DNA of 64,000 nt. Source: Streptomyces endocoffeicus. Lineage in GTDB: Bacteria > Actinomycetota > Actinomycetes > Streptomycetales > Streptomycetaceae. The first letter of the stretch is position 1. Each line of letters opens with the position of its first letter. A model generated the notes under the pieces. The model saw only the letters and a list, made by a program, of their open reading frames with translations. It ran no database searches and was not told where the DNA came from. A program made the position numbers and the translations under genes. The DNA lies in contig NZ_JAERRG010000026.1 in assembly GCF_016741935.1 (NCBI RefSeq), forward strand, positions 90,579-154,578. Direction: 5' to 3'. This document shows, piece by piece, positions 17,141-25,625 of the stretch.

Positions 17141-18236
17141 GCGCCGGGTCGAAGCGCGGCGCGGGCGCGCCGGCCGTTCGCATCAGGTTGCCCGTACCCA
17201 CACCGGCGCCCGCAGCCGTATTCGCGTGGTCTCCGTCGCCGGGGCGCTCCTGTCATGTGTCGTGGTCTCCGGGTGCTTCGGGGCGTCGAAGGGGGGCAGC
17301 GACCATGCCTCGGTCGCCAGGGAGCCGAAGCAGCGGCCCAAGGCCACGATCCCCTATTGGGTGAATCCGGACGGCAGCGCGGCGCGCCAGGTCGCGGCGT
17401 ATCGGAAGAAGGGCGAGGACGGCGAGGCCAGGCTGATGGAGAAGATCGCGGAGCAGCCCGTCGCGGAGTGGCTGGGGGTGGACGATCCGGAGCGGCAGGC
17501 GCGGGGGTTCACCGCGGCCGCGGACCAGGTGAACCGGGACGCGCTGCTGGTCTTCTACGACATCCCGCACCGCGACTGCGGGCAGTACTCCAAGGGCGGC
17601 GCGGCCGATGGCGACGCCTATCGCACCTGGCTGGACAAGACGGTCCGGGGGATCGGCGACCGCCGGGCGACGGTCATCCTGGAGCCGGACGCGCTGCCGC
17701 ACGTGGTGGACGGCTGTACGCCCAAGCGGTACCTCGAGGAACGGTACGACTTACTTACCGGCGCTGTGGACAAGCTCAAGGGGCTGCCGCGCACCAAGGT
17801 CTATCTGGACGCCGGAAACCCCCACTGGATCAAGGACCCGCGCCGGCTGGTCGAGCCGCTGAAGCGGGCCGGTATCCGTAAGGCCGACGGCTTCGCGCTG
17901 AACACCTCCAACTACCAGACGACCCGGGAGAACCGGGCGTACGGCAAGCGGCTGTCCGCGCTGCTCGGCGGCAAGCCCTTCGTGATCGACACCAGCCGTA
18001 ACGGCAATGGCCCGGCCCCGGGGAAGAACGACCCGCAGGCGTGGTGCAATCCGAAGGGCCGGGCGCTGGGCGAGCGGCCGACCGTCGACACCGGGGACAA
18101 GCGCATCGACGCCTATCTGTGGATCAAGCGTCCGGGCGAGTCGGACGGTACCTGCAAGGGCGGTCCCACCGCGGGTCGGTGGTGGCCCCGGTACGCGCTC
18201 GATCTCGCCCGTAACGCCGACCGTAAGGACAGCTAG
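17139..18236 (+). CDS. cslZ: glycoside hydrolase family 6 lipoprotein (endoglucanase-like)
   Basis: The start is uncertain: TTG 17139 gives a basic n-region and the lipobox VSGC (SVAGALLSCVVVSGC); GTG 17226 is shorter and ATG 17010 would include a repeat. None has a good ribosome site. GH6 motifs: YDIPHRDCGQYSKGG, the acid Asp in ILEPDALP, and the C-terminal KRPGESDGTC. The enzyme cleaves beta-1,4-glucan at the cell surface. It is convergent with glxA, the order of the S. coelicolor cslA-glxA-cslZ locus as I recall it; the symbol rests on that context. Codon 17751-17753 is TTA, so translation needs bldA tRNA. Confidence 0.85.
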   Translation: MRRVEARRGRAGRSHQVARTHTGARSRIRVVSVAGALLSCVVVSGCFGASKGGSDHASVAREPKQRPKATIPYWVNPDGSAARQVAAYRKKGEDGEARLMEKIAEQPVAEWLGVDDPERQARGFTAAADQVNRDALLVFYDIPHRDCGQYSKGGAADGDAYRTWLDKTVRGIGDRRATVILEPDALPHVVDGCTPKRYLEERYDLLTGAVDKLKGLPRTKVYLDAGNPHWIKDPRRLVEPLKRAGIRKADGFALNTSNYQTTRENRAYGKRLSALLGGKPFVIDTSRNGNGPAPGKNDPQAWCNPKGRALGERPTVDTGDKRIDAYLWIKRPGESDGTCKGGPTAGRWWPRYALDLARNADRKDS

Positions 18237-18284
18237 CGACAGCTGGCCAAGGACAGCTGGCCATGGCCGGCGGTCAAGCGGCTG

Positions 18285-20240
18285 TCACTTCTTCTTCGGG
18301 TTCTTCGGGGCGGGCACCTTCACCCACACCGCCTTCGACGGCGTCCCCTGGTCGTCCACCGCGTTGAGCATGTACCACCCCGGCGGCACCACGGACGAGT
18401 CCTTCGGCAGGGTCACCGTCACCCCGTCCTTCGCCCGGGTGAAGTCGAGCGCGATCGACCGCTGCTCGACATTGGTCACATGGGTGAAGGAGCCGGGCCG
18501 GATCAGCCGCATCTTGGTGATCGCCGACGCGTGCGCGGTCCGGTAGGTGGTCTTCCCGCCGAGCTTGACCGTCCTGGGCGCGGTGTCGGCGAGCTTCGGA
18601 CGGGAGTCGCGGAAGAGATACGGCGGGGTGTAGAGGTCGATCTGCTGCTGGAACTCACCCGGTGTGGTGTTGGCCTTGTCGGCGAAGAGCGAGTCCGAGC
18701 CGAAGGTCATGACCCGGCCGTCCGGCAGGAGCAGCGCCCCCGAGTGGTAGTTGCGGCCCACCAGCGGATCGGCCACCCCGCGCGCGGTGTTGCTCTTCGG
18801 GTCGTAGAGCTCGGCCTTGAGCACATTGGTGGCGCCGCGGCCCCGGTAGTCGCCAGAGCCGTTCGTGGTCAGAACGGTGTCATCGGGCAGGATCACACTG
18901 CTCGGATAGCGCGCCTTCGCATACAGATCCGGGCCATCGCGGAACCGCGGCTTGTCGGCGTGCAGATCGACGATCCGGGTCTTCGCCGAGGACTTGGGGT
19001 CCTCGCCGACCCCGCCCCCGCCCTGCACCATGTACCGCTGGTCCTGCGCGGGCGGCAGCAGCACGGACATCGACGTCTCCAGGGCGTCCGAGTCGCTGAT
19101 CCCCGGGATCACATCGAACCGATTGGTCTTCAGGTCCCAGATCCCGGGCGTGCGGCCCTTGTCGTCCGGGCCGTATCCGGCGTTCGAGCCGGTGTAGAAG
19201 ATCCGGCCCTTGTCGGTCAGGAACAGCGCGGGGTAGGTCGGGAAGAAGCGCTTCTTGGGCAGGTACTTCCACTTGTTGGTCTTGGGGTCGTAGATCTCGT
19301 TCTTCCCCGGCACCATCTGGCCGATCTCGTCCAGCCCGGAGACCGCGAGCACCTTGCCGTCCTGGAGGGGGGTCAGGGTCGGGTACCAGCGGGCCTCGTT
19401 CATCGGATCGACCGGGACATACCGCTCGGCCTTCGGGTCGAACTCGTACACCTGCTTGATGCCCTGGAAGTCCTTCTTGTCGAACGACAGCTTCTGGGCC
19501 ATCCCGTAGAAGTTCCGCTTGTCCTTTCCCTTCAGCCCGGAGATCCGGTAATTGTCCTCGGTGCCGGTCTGGTACTTCTTCCCCTTGCGCAGTGCCTCCA
19601 CATAGACCCGCGCCGTGCTCGCGGTGACGGTGACCTTCCCCTTGCGATTCTTGCTCTTCTTCGCGCGCGGAACGAGAATCGGATCCTTGGACTCGAACGT
19701 CTTGCCGTTCTCCTTCCCCGTGAAGCGGGTCCCGGCGGGGAAGGTCTTCGGCTGGTCGGGGCTCTCGTTGTGGACGAACATCAGTCCGCCCGCCTTCTCG
19801 ACATTGCCCCTGAGCTTCTCATAGCGCTGGGTACCGCCCGCCACCAGCAGCTTTCCGTCCGGGAGCTGGCTGTGCCCGGAGCAGAAGAGGTCCTTGGGGG
19901 TGGGAATGTTGGTGAAGGTGTTCTTCTCCGGGTCCCACAGGACGCTGCGGAAGGATTTGGCGGCGAAATTCTTGGCGTTGTTCCCGGAACCGGCCACCAG
20001 CAGCACCTTGCCGGTGTGCAGCAGGGCGGCGTGGATCGTATTGATCCGGTATGCCTCGGGGACATCGACCACATCCCAGTGGCCGTTCTCCGCCTTGTAC
20101 TCCGGTTGGTCGATTTTGTACGCGTGGTACTTGTCCGAGCTGAAACGGTAGAGGGCCGGGCCGTTCATCCCGGCCAGCACGGTGATCGCCGCCGCACCGA
20201 TCCCGAAGCGGCGGGTGCGGCGACTCGGTCGGTACTTCAC
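18285..20240 (-). CDS. glxA: GlxA-like radical copper oxidase
   Basis: 651 residues, GTG start behind GGGGGA. An N-terminal membrane anchor (about 11-30) is followed by a seven-bladed kelch propeller with a long charged insertion and a C-terminal DUF1929 beta domain. Copper-site candidates: Cys120 in FCSGHS (cross-link Cys), Tyr498-His499 in GRNYHSG and His587 in GSFTHVT; the Tyr partner of Cys120 I could not place with certainty (Tyr140 is nearest). In Streptomyces GlxA oxidises glycan ends made by CslA at hyphal tips. Here the cslA gene expected just upstream is missing. Confidence 0.93.
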   Translation of the reverse strand: MKYRPSRRTRRFGIGAAAITVLAGMNGPALYRFSSDKYHAYKIDQPEYKAENGHWDVVDVPEAYRINTIHAALLHTGKVLLVAGSGNNAKNFAAKSFRSVLWDPEKNTFTNIPTPKDLFCSGHSQLPDGKLLVAGGTQRYEKLRGNVEKAGGLMFVHNESPDQPKTFPAGTRFTGKENGKTFESKDPILVPRAKKSKNRKGKVTVTASTARVYVEALRKGKKYQTGTEDNYRISGLKGKDKRNFYGMAQKLSFDKKDFQGIKQVYEFDPKAERYVPVDPMNEARWYPTLTPLQDGKVLAVSGLDEIGQMVPGKNEIYDPKTNKWKYLPKKRFFPTYPALFLTDKGRIFYTGSNAGYGPDDKGRTPGIWDLKTNRFDVIPGISDSDALETSMSVLLPPAQDQRYMVQGGGGVGEDPKSSAKTRIVDLHADKPRFRDGPDLYAKARYPSSVILPDDTVLTTNGSGDYRGRGATNVLKAELYDPKSNTARGVADPLVGRNYHSGALLLPDGRVMTFGSDSLFADKANTTPGEFQQQIDLYTPPYLFRDSRPKLADTAPRTVKLGGKTTYRTAHASAITKMRLIRPGSFTHVTNVEQRSIALDFTRAKDGVTVTLPKDSSVVPPGWYMLNAVDDQGTPSKAVWVKVPAPKNPKKK

Positions 20241-20243
20241 TTC

Positions 20244-20531
20244 TTATCGTCCCCCAAGGGCGGGCTGCGTGTTCCGTTTCTCCTGGCGGACGGTCCACCG
20301 CCAGGCGATGATCGGCGCGGCTGTGGCAGCCAGGGCAAATGATGCCCAAACGGTCATCGCGGGATGACTGTGGCCGAAGTAGAAGGAAGAGGCGAGCGAC
20401 CCGCCGAAGACCACCAGGAATTGAGATCGCTCTCGGCACCTCTTGATTCGGACAACAGTTTCAAGGGTGAATGTGTGGCTCCGGTGCGGCATTCGGGCTC
20501 GGGGGCTGGCACTCTGCTTCGGGGCTGGCAC
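20244..20531 (-). pseudogene. possible C-terminal remnant of cslA (GT2 synthase)
   Basis: The frame ends 3 nt before the glxA start and encodes up to 95 residues. The last 60 hold a membrane helix or hairpin (SFYFGHSH, then TVWASFALAATAAPIIAWRW) and a basic tail, as in the C-termini of membrane glycosyltransferases. In Streptomyces cslA is directly coupled to glxA at this position. The first 30 or so residues look like shadow sequence and cover a 19-bp tandem repeat. I infer a truncated cslA; it could also be a small independent membrane protein. No start with a ribosome site is seen. Confidence 0.5.
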
Positions 20532-20539
20532 TCTGCTTC
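20502..20539. repeat. 19-bp tandem duplication
   Basis: GGGGCTGGCACTCTGCTTC is repeated twice without spacer, just upstream of the cis-prenyltransferase gene and at the presumed break point of cslA. Confidence 0.9.
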
Positions 20540-20590
20540 AGGCGCGATCGCCGTGTTGACCTGTGGTGGCGGGCCAAGGGGAGGGCTGTC

Positions 20591-21388
20591 GTGGTAGCTG
20601 GGCACACCGCGGGCGATGCGTTCGCCGATCCCGCTTCCGCCTCGCGGTTCGCCGATGGTGACCGGTCGCTTGGGGTGCCGCGTCACGTGGCGTGTGTGAT
20701 GGACGGCAATGGACGGTGGGCGGCCCAGCGGTCGCTGCCGCGTACGTCAGGTCATCGGGCGGCGGAGACGACCGTGATCGACGTCATCGAGGCGGCTCGG
20801 GCCGCGGGCGTGGAGTGGCTGAGCCTGTACGCCTTCTCCACCGAGAACTGGAGCCGGCCGGGTGCCGAGGTCGACTATTTGATGCGGCTGGTGCGCGCGG
20901 TGGTGCGCAAGCACGCGCCGCTGCTGCACGCGCGGGGGATCCGCTGCCGTTTCCTCGGGGTGAGCGACCCGAGGATCCCTGGGGCGTTGGCACGCGACTT
21001 CGCCGATCTGATGACACTGACCGGCGACAACCGAGGTATGACCTTGACCGTCGCGTTCGATCACGGCGGCCGCGGGGACATCGTCGCGGCGGCGCGGTCA
21101 CTGATCCGCGCGGGTGTGGCGGCCGAGGCGGTGGACGAGCGGAGTTTCGCCGCCCATCTGCCGTTCCCCGACACACCCGACGTGGACCTGGTCATCCGGA
21201 CCTCGGGGGAACAGCGCATCTCCAACTTCATGCTCTGGCAGGTCGCCTACGCGGAATGGGTCTTCCCGACCGTGCTGTGGCCCGACTTCCGCGCGCCGCA
21301 CTTCCTCGAATGCCTGCACATCTACCGGCAACGCGATCGCCGCTTCGGTGGCGCGCTGCCCGAGCGGAACGGAGATTCCCGATCGTGA
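20591..21388 (+). CDS. cis-prenyltransferase (UppS family)
   Basis: 265 residues from the GTG that follows GGGGAGGG; the upstream-open part is unsupported. Signatures: ACVMDGNGRWAAQR with catalytic Asp38, SLYAFSTENWSRP, and RTSGEQRISNFMLWQVAYAEW near residue 205. The family condenses isopentenyl diphosphate with Z geometry to make polyprenyl diphosphates. This is probably not the housekeeping undecaprenyl enzyme, because the gene is coupled (GTGA overlap) to a DUF2236 protein. Product length is not predictable by eye. Confidence 0.9.
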   Translation: MVAGHTAGDAFADPASASRFADGDRSLGVPRHVACVMDGNGRWAAQRSLPRTSGHRAAETTVIDVIEAARAAGVEWLSLYAFSTENWSRPGAEVDYLMRLVRAVVRKHAPLLHARGIRCRFLGVSDPRIPGALARDFADLMTLTGDNRGMTLTVAFDHGGRGDIVAAARSLIRAGVAAEAVDERSFAAHLPFPDTPDVDLVIRTSGEQRISNFMLWQVAYAEWVFPTVLWPDFRAPHFLECLHIYRQRDRRFGGALPERNGDSRS

Positions 21389-22896
21389 CCAACGCAGACG
21401 GCGGAACCCCCGACAGCGGCCAGGACGGTGCGACCGAGTTCGACGGCGGTACGTCACGGCCGAGTGCGGAGAACGGACGCGGGCCGTTGTTCGGCGCGGG
21501 CTCGCAGTTCCAGGAATTCGTCAACGATCCGCGGTGGGCGCTGGCCATGGTCCGGGCGACGGTGCTGGAGGCCGCGCACCCGCAGGTCGGCGCCGCGCTG
21601 ATCGACAACTCCACTTTCGTCGCCCACCCGTGGCGACGGCTGCGCAACACCCTCCGCAGCTTGCAGCGCATGTTCGGGGACGACGAACAGGTACGGCTCC
21701 GCGAGGCGGCACGGCTGAACCGCCTCCACGCACGGCTCAATGGAGCCGACCCGCGGGGCCGGCCCTACAGCGCGATGGACCCCGCTGTACGGGCCTGGGT
21801 GGTGGCGACCATCTTCGAGTCCACCGTGACCATGTGCCGACTGAGCGGACAGCCTCTTGAGCAGCACGCCATGGAGCGGCTGTACACCGAGTTCCAGGCA
21901 TACCTGGCCGCCATGGGAGACGAGGCCGGTCACCTGCCGCCCACCCTCTCCGAGTTCTGGCTCTACTACGACCACGTGGTGGCACAGGAGCTGGAGAACA
22001 CCGAGGCGATGCGGATCATCCTCTACAAGCTGTTCGACCATCTGCCCGCTCCGGCCCTGCTGGGCGGGGTGCCCACGCTATGGGCCACCGGCCGGGCCGT
22101 CGTCGGCCCGCTCATCGGGGCGATCACCGTTGCCTCGCTCCCGGAGCCCTTCCGCCGACGTGCCGGGCTGCCCGAGATGCCCGGTGCTCAGACGCTGATG
22201 CAGGGGGCTTATCTGGCCGTCGGCCTGGCCCGGTTCCTGCCGAACGGCTGGCTCCGAGCTGACGCCATCGCCGACCTGCTGGCTCTCTCGCCCCACAGTG
22301 ACGACCCGCGAGCTCGGGCGGTCACCGCCCTGCACGACAAAATGCGGCGGGCCGGTGCCCTGATCCGGCTCATCACGCCTCTCCCTCCGCAACCGGAACC
22401 CGTCTCCCGCAACGGCACCGAACGCAGTGCGGAGGAGTTCTTCCGCGAGGTACTCGACCAGACCGGCGACGGGTACCTGGACTGGCCGGACCTCGCCGCC
22501 ATGGCCCGCGAACTGTCCACCCGCCTCGATCTGGAGGAGCCCGAGGAAACGAGGCTCTACAACGCCTACGCCGACTGGTGGCGCGAACTCCAGACGGCAC
22601 TGGACACCGACGGTGACGGCCGCGTCAGCGCCCGCGAGTACGCCACCGCCGTTCCCGCCCTGGCCGGCCCCGCACTGATCAAGGTCGCCGAGGTCCTCTT
22701 CGACGCCACGGACAAGGACGGCGACCAGCACATCGACGCAGACGAATACCGGGCGCTGTTCCAGACCGCGTTCCACCGCGATGCGGTCGGCACCGACCGT
22801 ACCTACACGCGCGGCGCCTTCATCGGGGACTTCCTGGCCTTCATGTCCGGCCGCCGACGATCGACAGCCTACGATCCTCTGCTCGCCCAGGCGTGA
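21385..22896 (+). CDS. DUF2236 (MpaB-like) oxygenase fused to EF-hand domain
   Basis: 503 residues; the GTG overlaps the stop of the prenyltransferase gene, with GGAG upstream. The DUF2236 domain (about 30-320) starts with FVNDPRWALAMVRATVLEAAHPQVG, where His65 matches the conserved helix His of MpaB and latex-clearing protein. A C-terminal calcium-binding part (about 345-480) has loops DQTGDGYLDW (about 358, degenerate), DTDGDGRVSARE (about 407) and DKDGDQHIDADE (about 443). DUF2236 proteins can oxidise isoprenoids. No signal peptide is seen. The pair may make and cleave or modify a cis-polyprenyl chain (inference). Confidence 0.85.
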   Translation: MTNADGGTPDSGQDGATEFDGGTSRPSAENGRGPLFGAGSQFQEFVNDPRWALAMVRATVLEAAHPQVGAALIDNSTFVAHPWRRLRNTLRSLQRMFGDDEQVRLREAARLNRLHARLNGADPRGRPYSAMDPAVRAWVVATIFESTVTMCRLSGQPLEQHAMERLYTEFQAYLAAMGDEAGHLPPTLSEFWLYYDHVVAQELENTEAMRIILYKLFDHLPAPALLGGVPTLWATGRAVVGPLIGAITVASLPEPFRRRAGLPEMPGAQTLMQGAYLAVGLARFLPNGWLRADAIADLLALSPHSDDPRARAVTALHDKMRRAGALIRLITPLPPQPEPVSRNGTERSAEEFFREVLDQTGDGYLDWPDLAAMARELSTRLDLEEPEETRLYNAYADWWRELQTALDTDGDGRVSAREYATAVPALAGPALIKVAEVLFDATDKDGDQHIDADEYRALFQTAFHRDAVGTDRTYTRGAFIGDFLAFMSGRRRSTAYDPLLAQA

Positions 22897-22901
22897 GCCG
22901 C

Positions 22902-23582
22902 TCAGTCGCGGTGCGCCGAACGCAGTCGGATGCGGATGTTGCCGAAGTGGTCGCGGATCGCCCCTTCGGCCCGCAGGGCGTCACCCGAGCGCACCGACTC
23001 CAGGATCTCCCGGTGCTGCTTGCAGGTGACCCTCGGATCCGTGGGCACGTCCACGAGGTCGGTCCGCACCCGGTGGAAGGCGTCCCAGAACGCCTCCAGT
23101 ACCTCGCTCAGCAGCGTGTTGTCCAGCCTCCCGTAGAGCGCGGCGTGAAACGCCCGGTCCGTCTCGGCGCGCACCGAGCCCTCCGCCGCCTCCGCCTCCA
23201 TCCGCCGTACAACCGCGTCCAGCTCGGCGAGATCCGCCTCCGGGATGCGGCCTGCCAGCCGCGCGATCAGCCCCGTCTCCACGGCCTCGCGCAGCTCGAG
23301 GAGTTCGAGCAGGCTGTCCTCGCCCCGGTAGTGCCCGGCGACGGTACGGAAGATCAGCCCCTCGATCATCGGCGCCATCGACATGGGTCCGACGTACGTC
23401 CCGAAGCCGTGCCGGATCTCCACGATCCCCATCGCCTGCAGCGCCTTGAGCGCCTCGCGTACGGAGTTGCGGCTGACGCCGAGGAGCTCCATCAGCTCGG
23501 TCTCGGTGGGCAGCGGGGCGCCCGAGGGGAGCCGCTGGTCGATGATCAGCCGCTTGATACGTTCCTGTATGTGCGCCGCCAC
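22902..23582 (-). CDS. GntR family (FadR/FCD) transcriptional regulator
   Basis: 226 residues. I start at the GTG at 23582, preceded by GGAGGTG; the GTG two codons earlier is too close to that site. The N-terminal winged helix (about 1-70) contains LPTETELMELLGVSRNSVREALKAL. The C-terminal FCD domain (about 80-220) has the metal-binding pattern with Asp in ETDRAFHAAL and His in CKQHREIL and IRDHFGN. It is convergent with the DUF2236 gene, 5 nt apart. It probably senses a small acid; the target is not evident. Confidence 0.9.
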   Translation of the reverse strand: MAAHIQERIKRLIIDQRLPSGAPLPTETELMELLGVSRNSVREALKALQAMGIVEIRHGFGTYVGPMSMAPMIEGLIFRTVAGHYRGEDSLLELLELREAVETGLIARLAGRIPEADLAELDAVVRRMEAEAAEGSVRAETDRAFHAALYGRLDNTLLSEVLEAFWDAFHRVRTDLVDVPTDPRVTCKQHREILESVRSGDALRAEGAIRDHFGNIRIRLRSAHRD

Positions 23583-23627
23583 CGCCACCTCCGATCCGGA
23601 CAGCTTAGCGGCGGCGGCACGAGCAGG

Positions 23628-23804
23628 TCAGATGTGTTCGATGAAGGCGGCCCAGGCTTCGGGGGAGACAGTGAGCGGGGTCCGCTCGGTGTTCTTGGAG
23701 TCCCGGATGTGGACGGCCTTGGTGCGTATGGCTACCTCGACGCAGTTGTCCCCCTCGCTTCCGCTGTAGCTGCTCTTGAACCAGTCCGGTTCGGTCATGC
23801 TCAT
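23628..23804 (-). CDS. DUF397 domain protein
   Basis: 58 residues translated by eye: MSMTEPDWFKSSYSGSEG, then DNCVEVA, the typical DUF397 pattern W.KSSYS....NCVEV, ending SPEAWAAFIEHI. The ATG overlaps the stop of the XRE regulator gene (ATGA), so the two are coupled. DUF397 proteins pair with Scr1-like XRE regulators in Streptomyces and probably act as small antagonists or partners of the regulator. Confidence 0.88.
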   Translation of the reverse strand: MSMTEPDWFKSSYSGSEGDNCVEVAIRTKAVHIRDSKNTERTPLTVSPEAWAAFIEHI

Positions 23805-24634
23805 AGCGCTCCTCGCATCTGCTTCAGCAGGCTCACGGTCGCCCCACAGTCAAGGGCTTCCGCACGCAGCCTGCCATAGCGCTGGAGGAGGACACTCACG
23901 TCTTTCGGTGCGACTATCAGGCTGCTAGAACGCTGCCCTTCGGTGTAGCCGACCCACTGATGGTCCGGGGTCTCGGCCAGGTACATGTGGCCGTCGACAC
24001 CGGAGTGCTCCTCCTGGCACAGCGGCATGAGCTGGATCTCCACGTTGCGCTGACGGCCGACCTCCAGCAGATGGTCGATCGACGCCCGGGTAACCTCTGG
24101 GCCTCCCAAGTGCCGTTCGAGTACGGCCTGTTCGATGATGAAGCTGAACGCTGTGCTCGGCCTCTCGGTGAGAAGGTGCTGGCGGTCCAAGCGGGCCGTG
24201 ACCTCTCGCTCGACCTGTTCCTCAGTGACGGGCGGCAGCCTCCGCTCAAAGAGGGCGCGGATGTACGGTTCGGGCTGGAGCAGCCCGGGGATCGCCCGGC
24301 ACTCATAAGCGAGGAGGGACACCGCCTCCTCCTCGATCCCCGCCCACCGTAAGAACCACGACGCGAGGCCGACCTTTCGGGTCAGCGTGCGGTACGCCGC
24401 GCCCAGGACGCGGGCGGCCGGGGCGCCCAGGACCTCCTCCGTGCGCGGGATCAGTTCCTTCGGCGGGAAGCGCCTGCCCTGTTCCATCTTCGCGACGTAC
24501 GTCGCCGAGTACCGGACCCGTGGGGCGAACTGCTCCTGCGTCAGGCCCGCCTCGTCCCGTAGGGCCTTCAGTACCGCGCCAAAGGTCTTGAGGCTCTCCG
24601 ACGTTTCCGGTTCGCTGTCTTTTGTCATCCTCAT
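23801..24634 (-). CDS. XRE family regulator with DUF5753 domain
   Basis: 277 residues; ATG 24634, with a second ATG two codons later. The HTH (about 18-75) has RDEAGLTQEQFAPRVRYSATYVAKMEQGRR; DUF5753 follows (about 95-265; LLAYECRAIPGLLQPEPYIRALF). This is the Scr1-like architecture. It diverges from an anti-sigma-type ATP-binding protein and is coupled to a DUF397 gene, the common three-gene module. Codon 95 is TTA (plus strand 24350-24352), so translation depends on bldA tRNA. Confidence 0.9.
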   Translation of the reverse strand: MRMTKDSEPETSESLKTFGAVLKALRDEAGLTQEQFAPRVRYSATYVAKMEQGRRFPPKELIPRTEEVLGAPAARVLGAAYRTLTRKVGLASWFLRWAGIEEEAVSLLAYECRAIPGLLQPEPYIRALFERRLPPVTEEQVEREVTARLDRQHLLTERPSTAFSFIIEQAVLERHLGGPEVTRASIDHLLEVGRQRNVEIQLMPLCQEEHSGVDGHMYLAETPDHQWVGYTEGQRSSSLIVAPKDVSVLLQRYGRLRAEALDCGATVSLLKQMRGAL

Positions 24635-24742
24635 ATCGTCACGGGCGGTGACCGGTCCGGTCCAGGCGGTGAACTGGTACAAGCGAAACTGGGTGGGTGT
24701 CGTGCCTGGCAGAGGCCGCCGCCGGGCCGGGACGCTTCCGCC

Positions 24743-25177
24743 ATGACCGCACCACAGGGCCAAGTCCCCGTCACCGTACGTACGTTCGCGCAGCGATTCT
24801 CCGCCACCCGGCGCGGCGCCCGGCTCGCCCGGCTGTTGGCCGTCCACCAGCTCACCGAGTGGGGGTTCGCCCCAGGGGTGGGCGGCTATGACGCGGCGAT
24901 CCTGGTCGTGGCCGAGCTCTCGGCCAACGCGGCGCTCCATGGGCGCGTACCGGGGCGGGACTTCGGGGTGCGGCTGGCGTACGACGAACGGAGTGGCGTC
25001 CTGGAGATCGAGGTGAGCGACACCCACGAGAAGTGCCCCGTGCCGAAGGCGCCCACGTCGGACGACGAGGAGGGGAGGGGGCTGATGCTGGTCGAGGCGG
25101 TGGCGGATCGCTGGGGCATCAGGGAGCGAAGGGGGCCGGGCAAGACCGTATGGGCGCGGATCACCCAGGCGAGGTGA
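24743..25177 (+). CDS. ATP-binding protein (anti-sigma-factor-like kinase fold)
   Basis: 144 residues, ATG start. HATPase_c_2 (RsbW-like) fold: N-box AAILVVAELSANAALHGR (about 50-68), acidic G1 box VSDTHEKCP (about 91) and G2 box EEGRGLMLVEAVAD (about 110). Such short proteins may bind sigma or anti-sigma partners. It is divergent from the XRE/DUF397 pair, 108 bp apart. Confidence 0.88.
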   Translation: MTAPQGQVPVTVRTFAQRFSATRRGARLARLLAVHQLTEWGFAPGVGGYDAAILVVAELSANAALHGRVPGRDFGVRLAYDERSGVLEIEVSDTHEKCPVPKAPTSDDEEGRGLMLVEAVADRWGIRERRGPGKTVWARITQAR

Positions 25178-25309
25178 CTTTGAGCAAGGGTCCGGGGGAT
25201 GGGGGCCGGGGCCTCGCCGCCGGCCGCCGGGCCGGTGGGGGTCGGCGCCGTGGCGGCTCAGCGGTGTGGGGGCTCGGGCCGATCCGGGCCGCCGGTCGAC
25301 CGCCCCTCC

Positions 25310-25377
25310 GGGTACCCCCCTAAAAAACGCTTGATCTGAAGCAACTAATTTGTCAAACAGTTTCGAGAGGGGTACCC
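25310..25377. repeat. inverted repeat flanking an AT-rich segment
   Basis: GGGTACCCC (25310-25318) and GGGGTACCC (25369-25377) bracket about 50 bp of unusually AT-rich DNA (CTAAAAAACGCTTGATCTGA onward). The element sits in a 448-bp gene-free interval (25178-25625) in which I see no protein-coding gene and only this structured element. It could be a promoter/operator for the choice-of-anchor C gene or a recombination scar. Confidence 0.55.
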
Positions 25378-25625
25378 CACCCCCTGCCCCGCTGCTCACA
25401 TGCGCCGAAGGCGCGAGACGGCGCCGCGCCCGACCGAACCGCGTAACCCAACACCCCCTCCCCGAGGGGCGGCTGGCGCGATGGACCGGCGCACCAGCCG
25501 CGCTCGACCCGGTCCGCACCACGGTGCGCCGGGGGGCGGGCCCTGGCGTGTGATCCTCCGGTACGGAAGATTCAGCGGCGCCATCAATTCGGTGCATTGC
25601 CGAATGAGTCGCACTGGAGGGGAAC

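Noticed and set aside
25350..25553. 67-residue plus-strand frame in the gene-free interval
   Set aside because: Arg/Pro-rich shadow composition, no ribosome site, no recognisable pattern.
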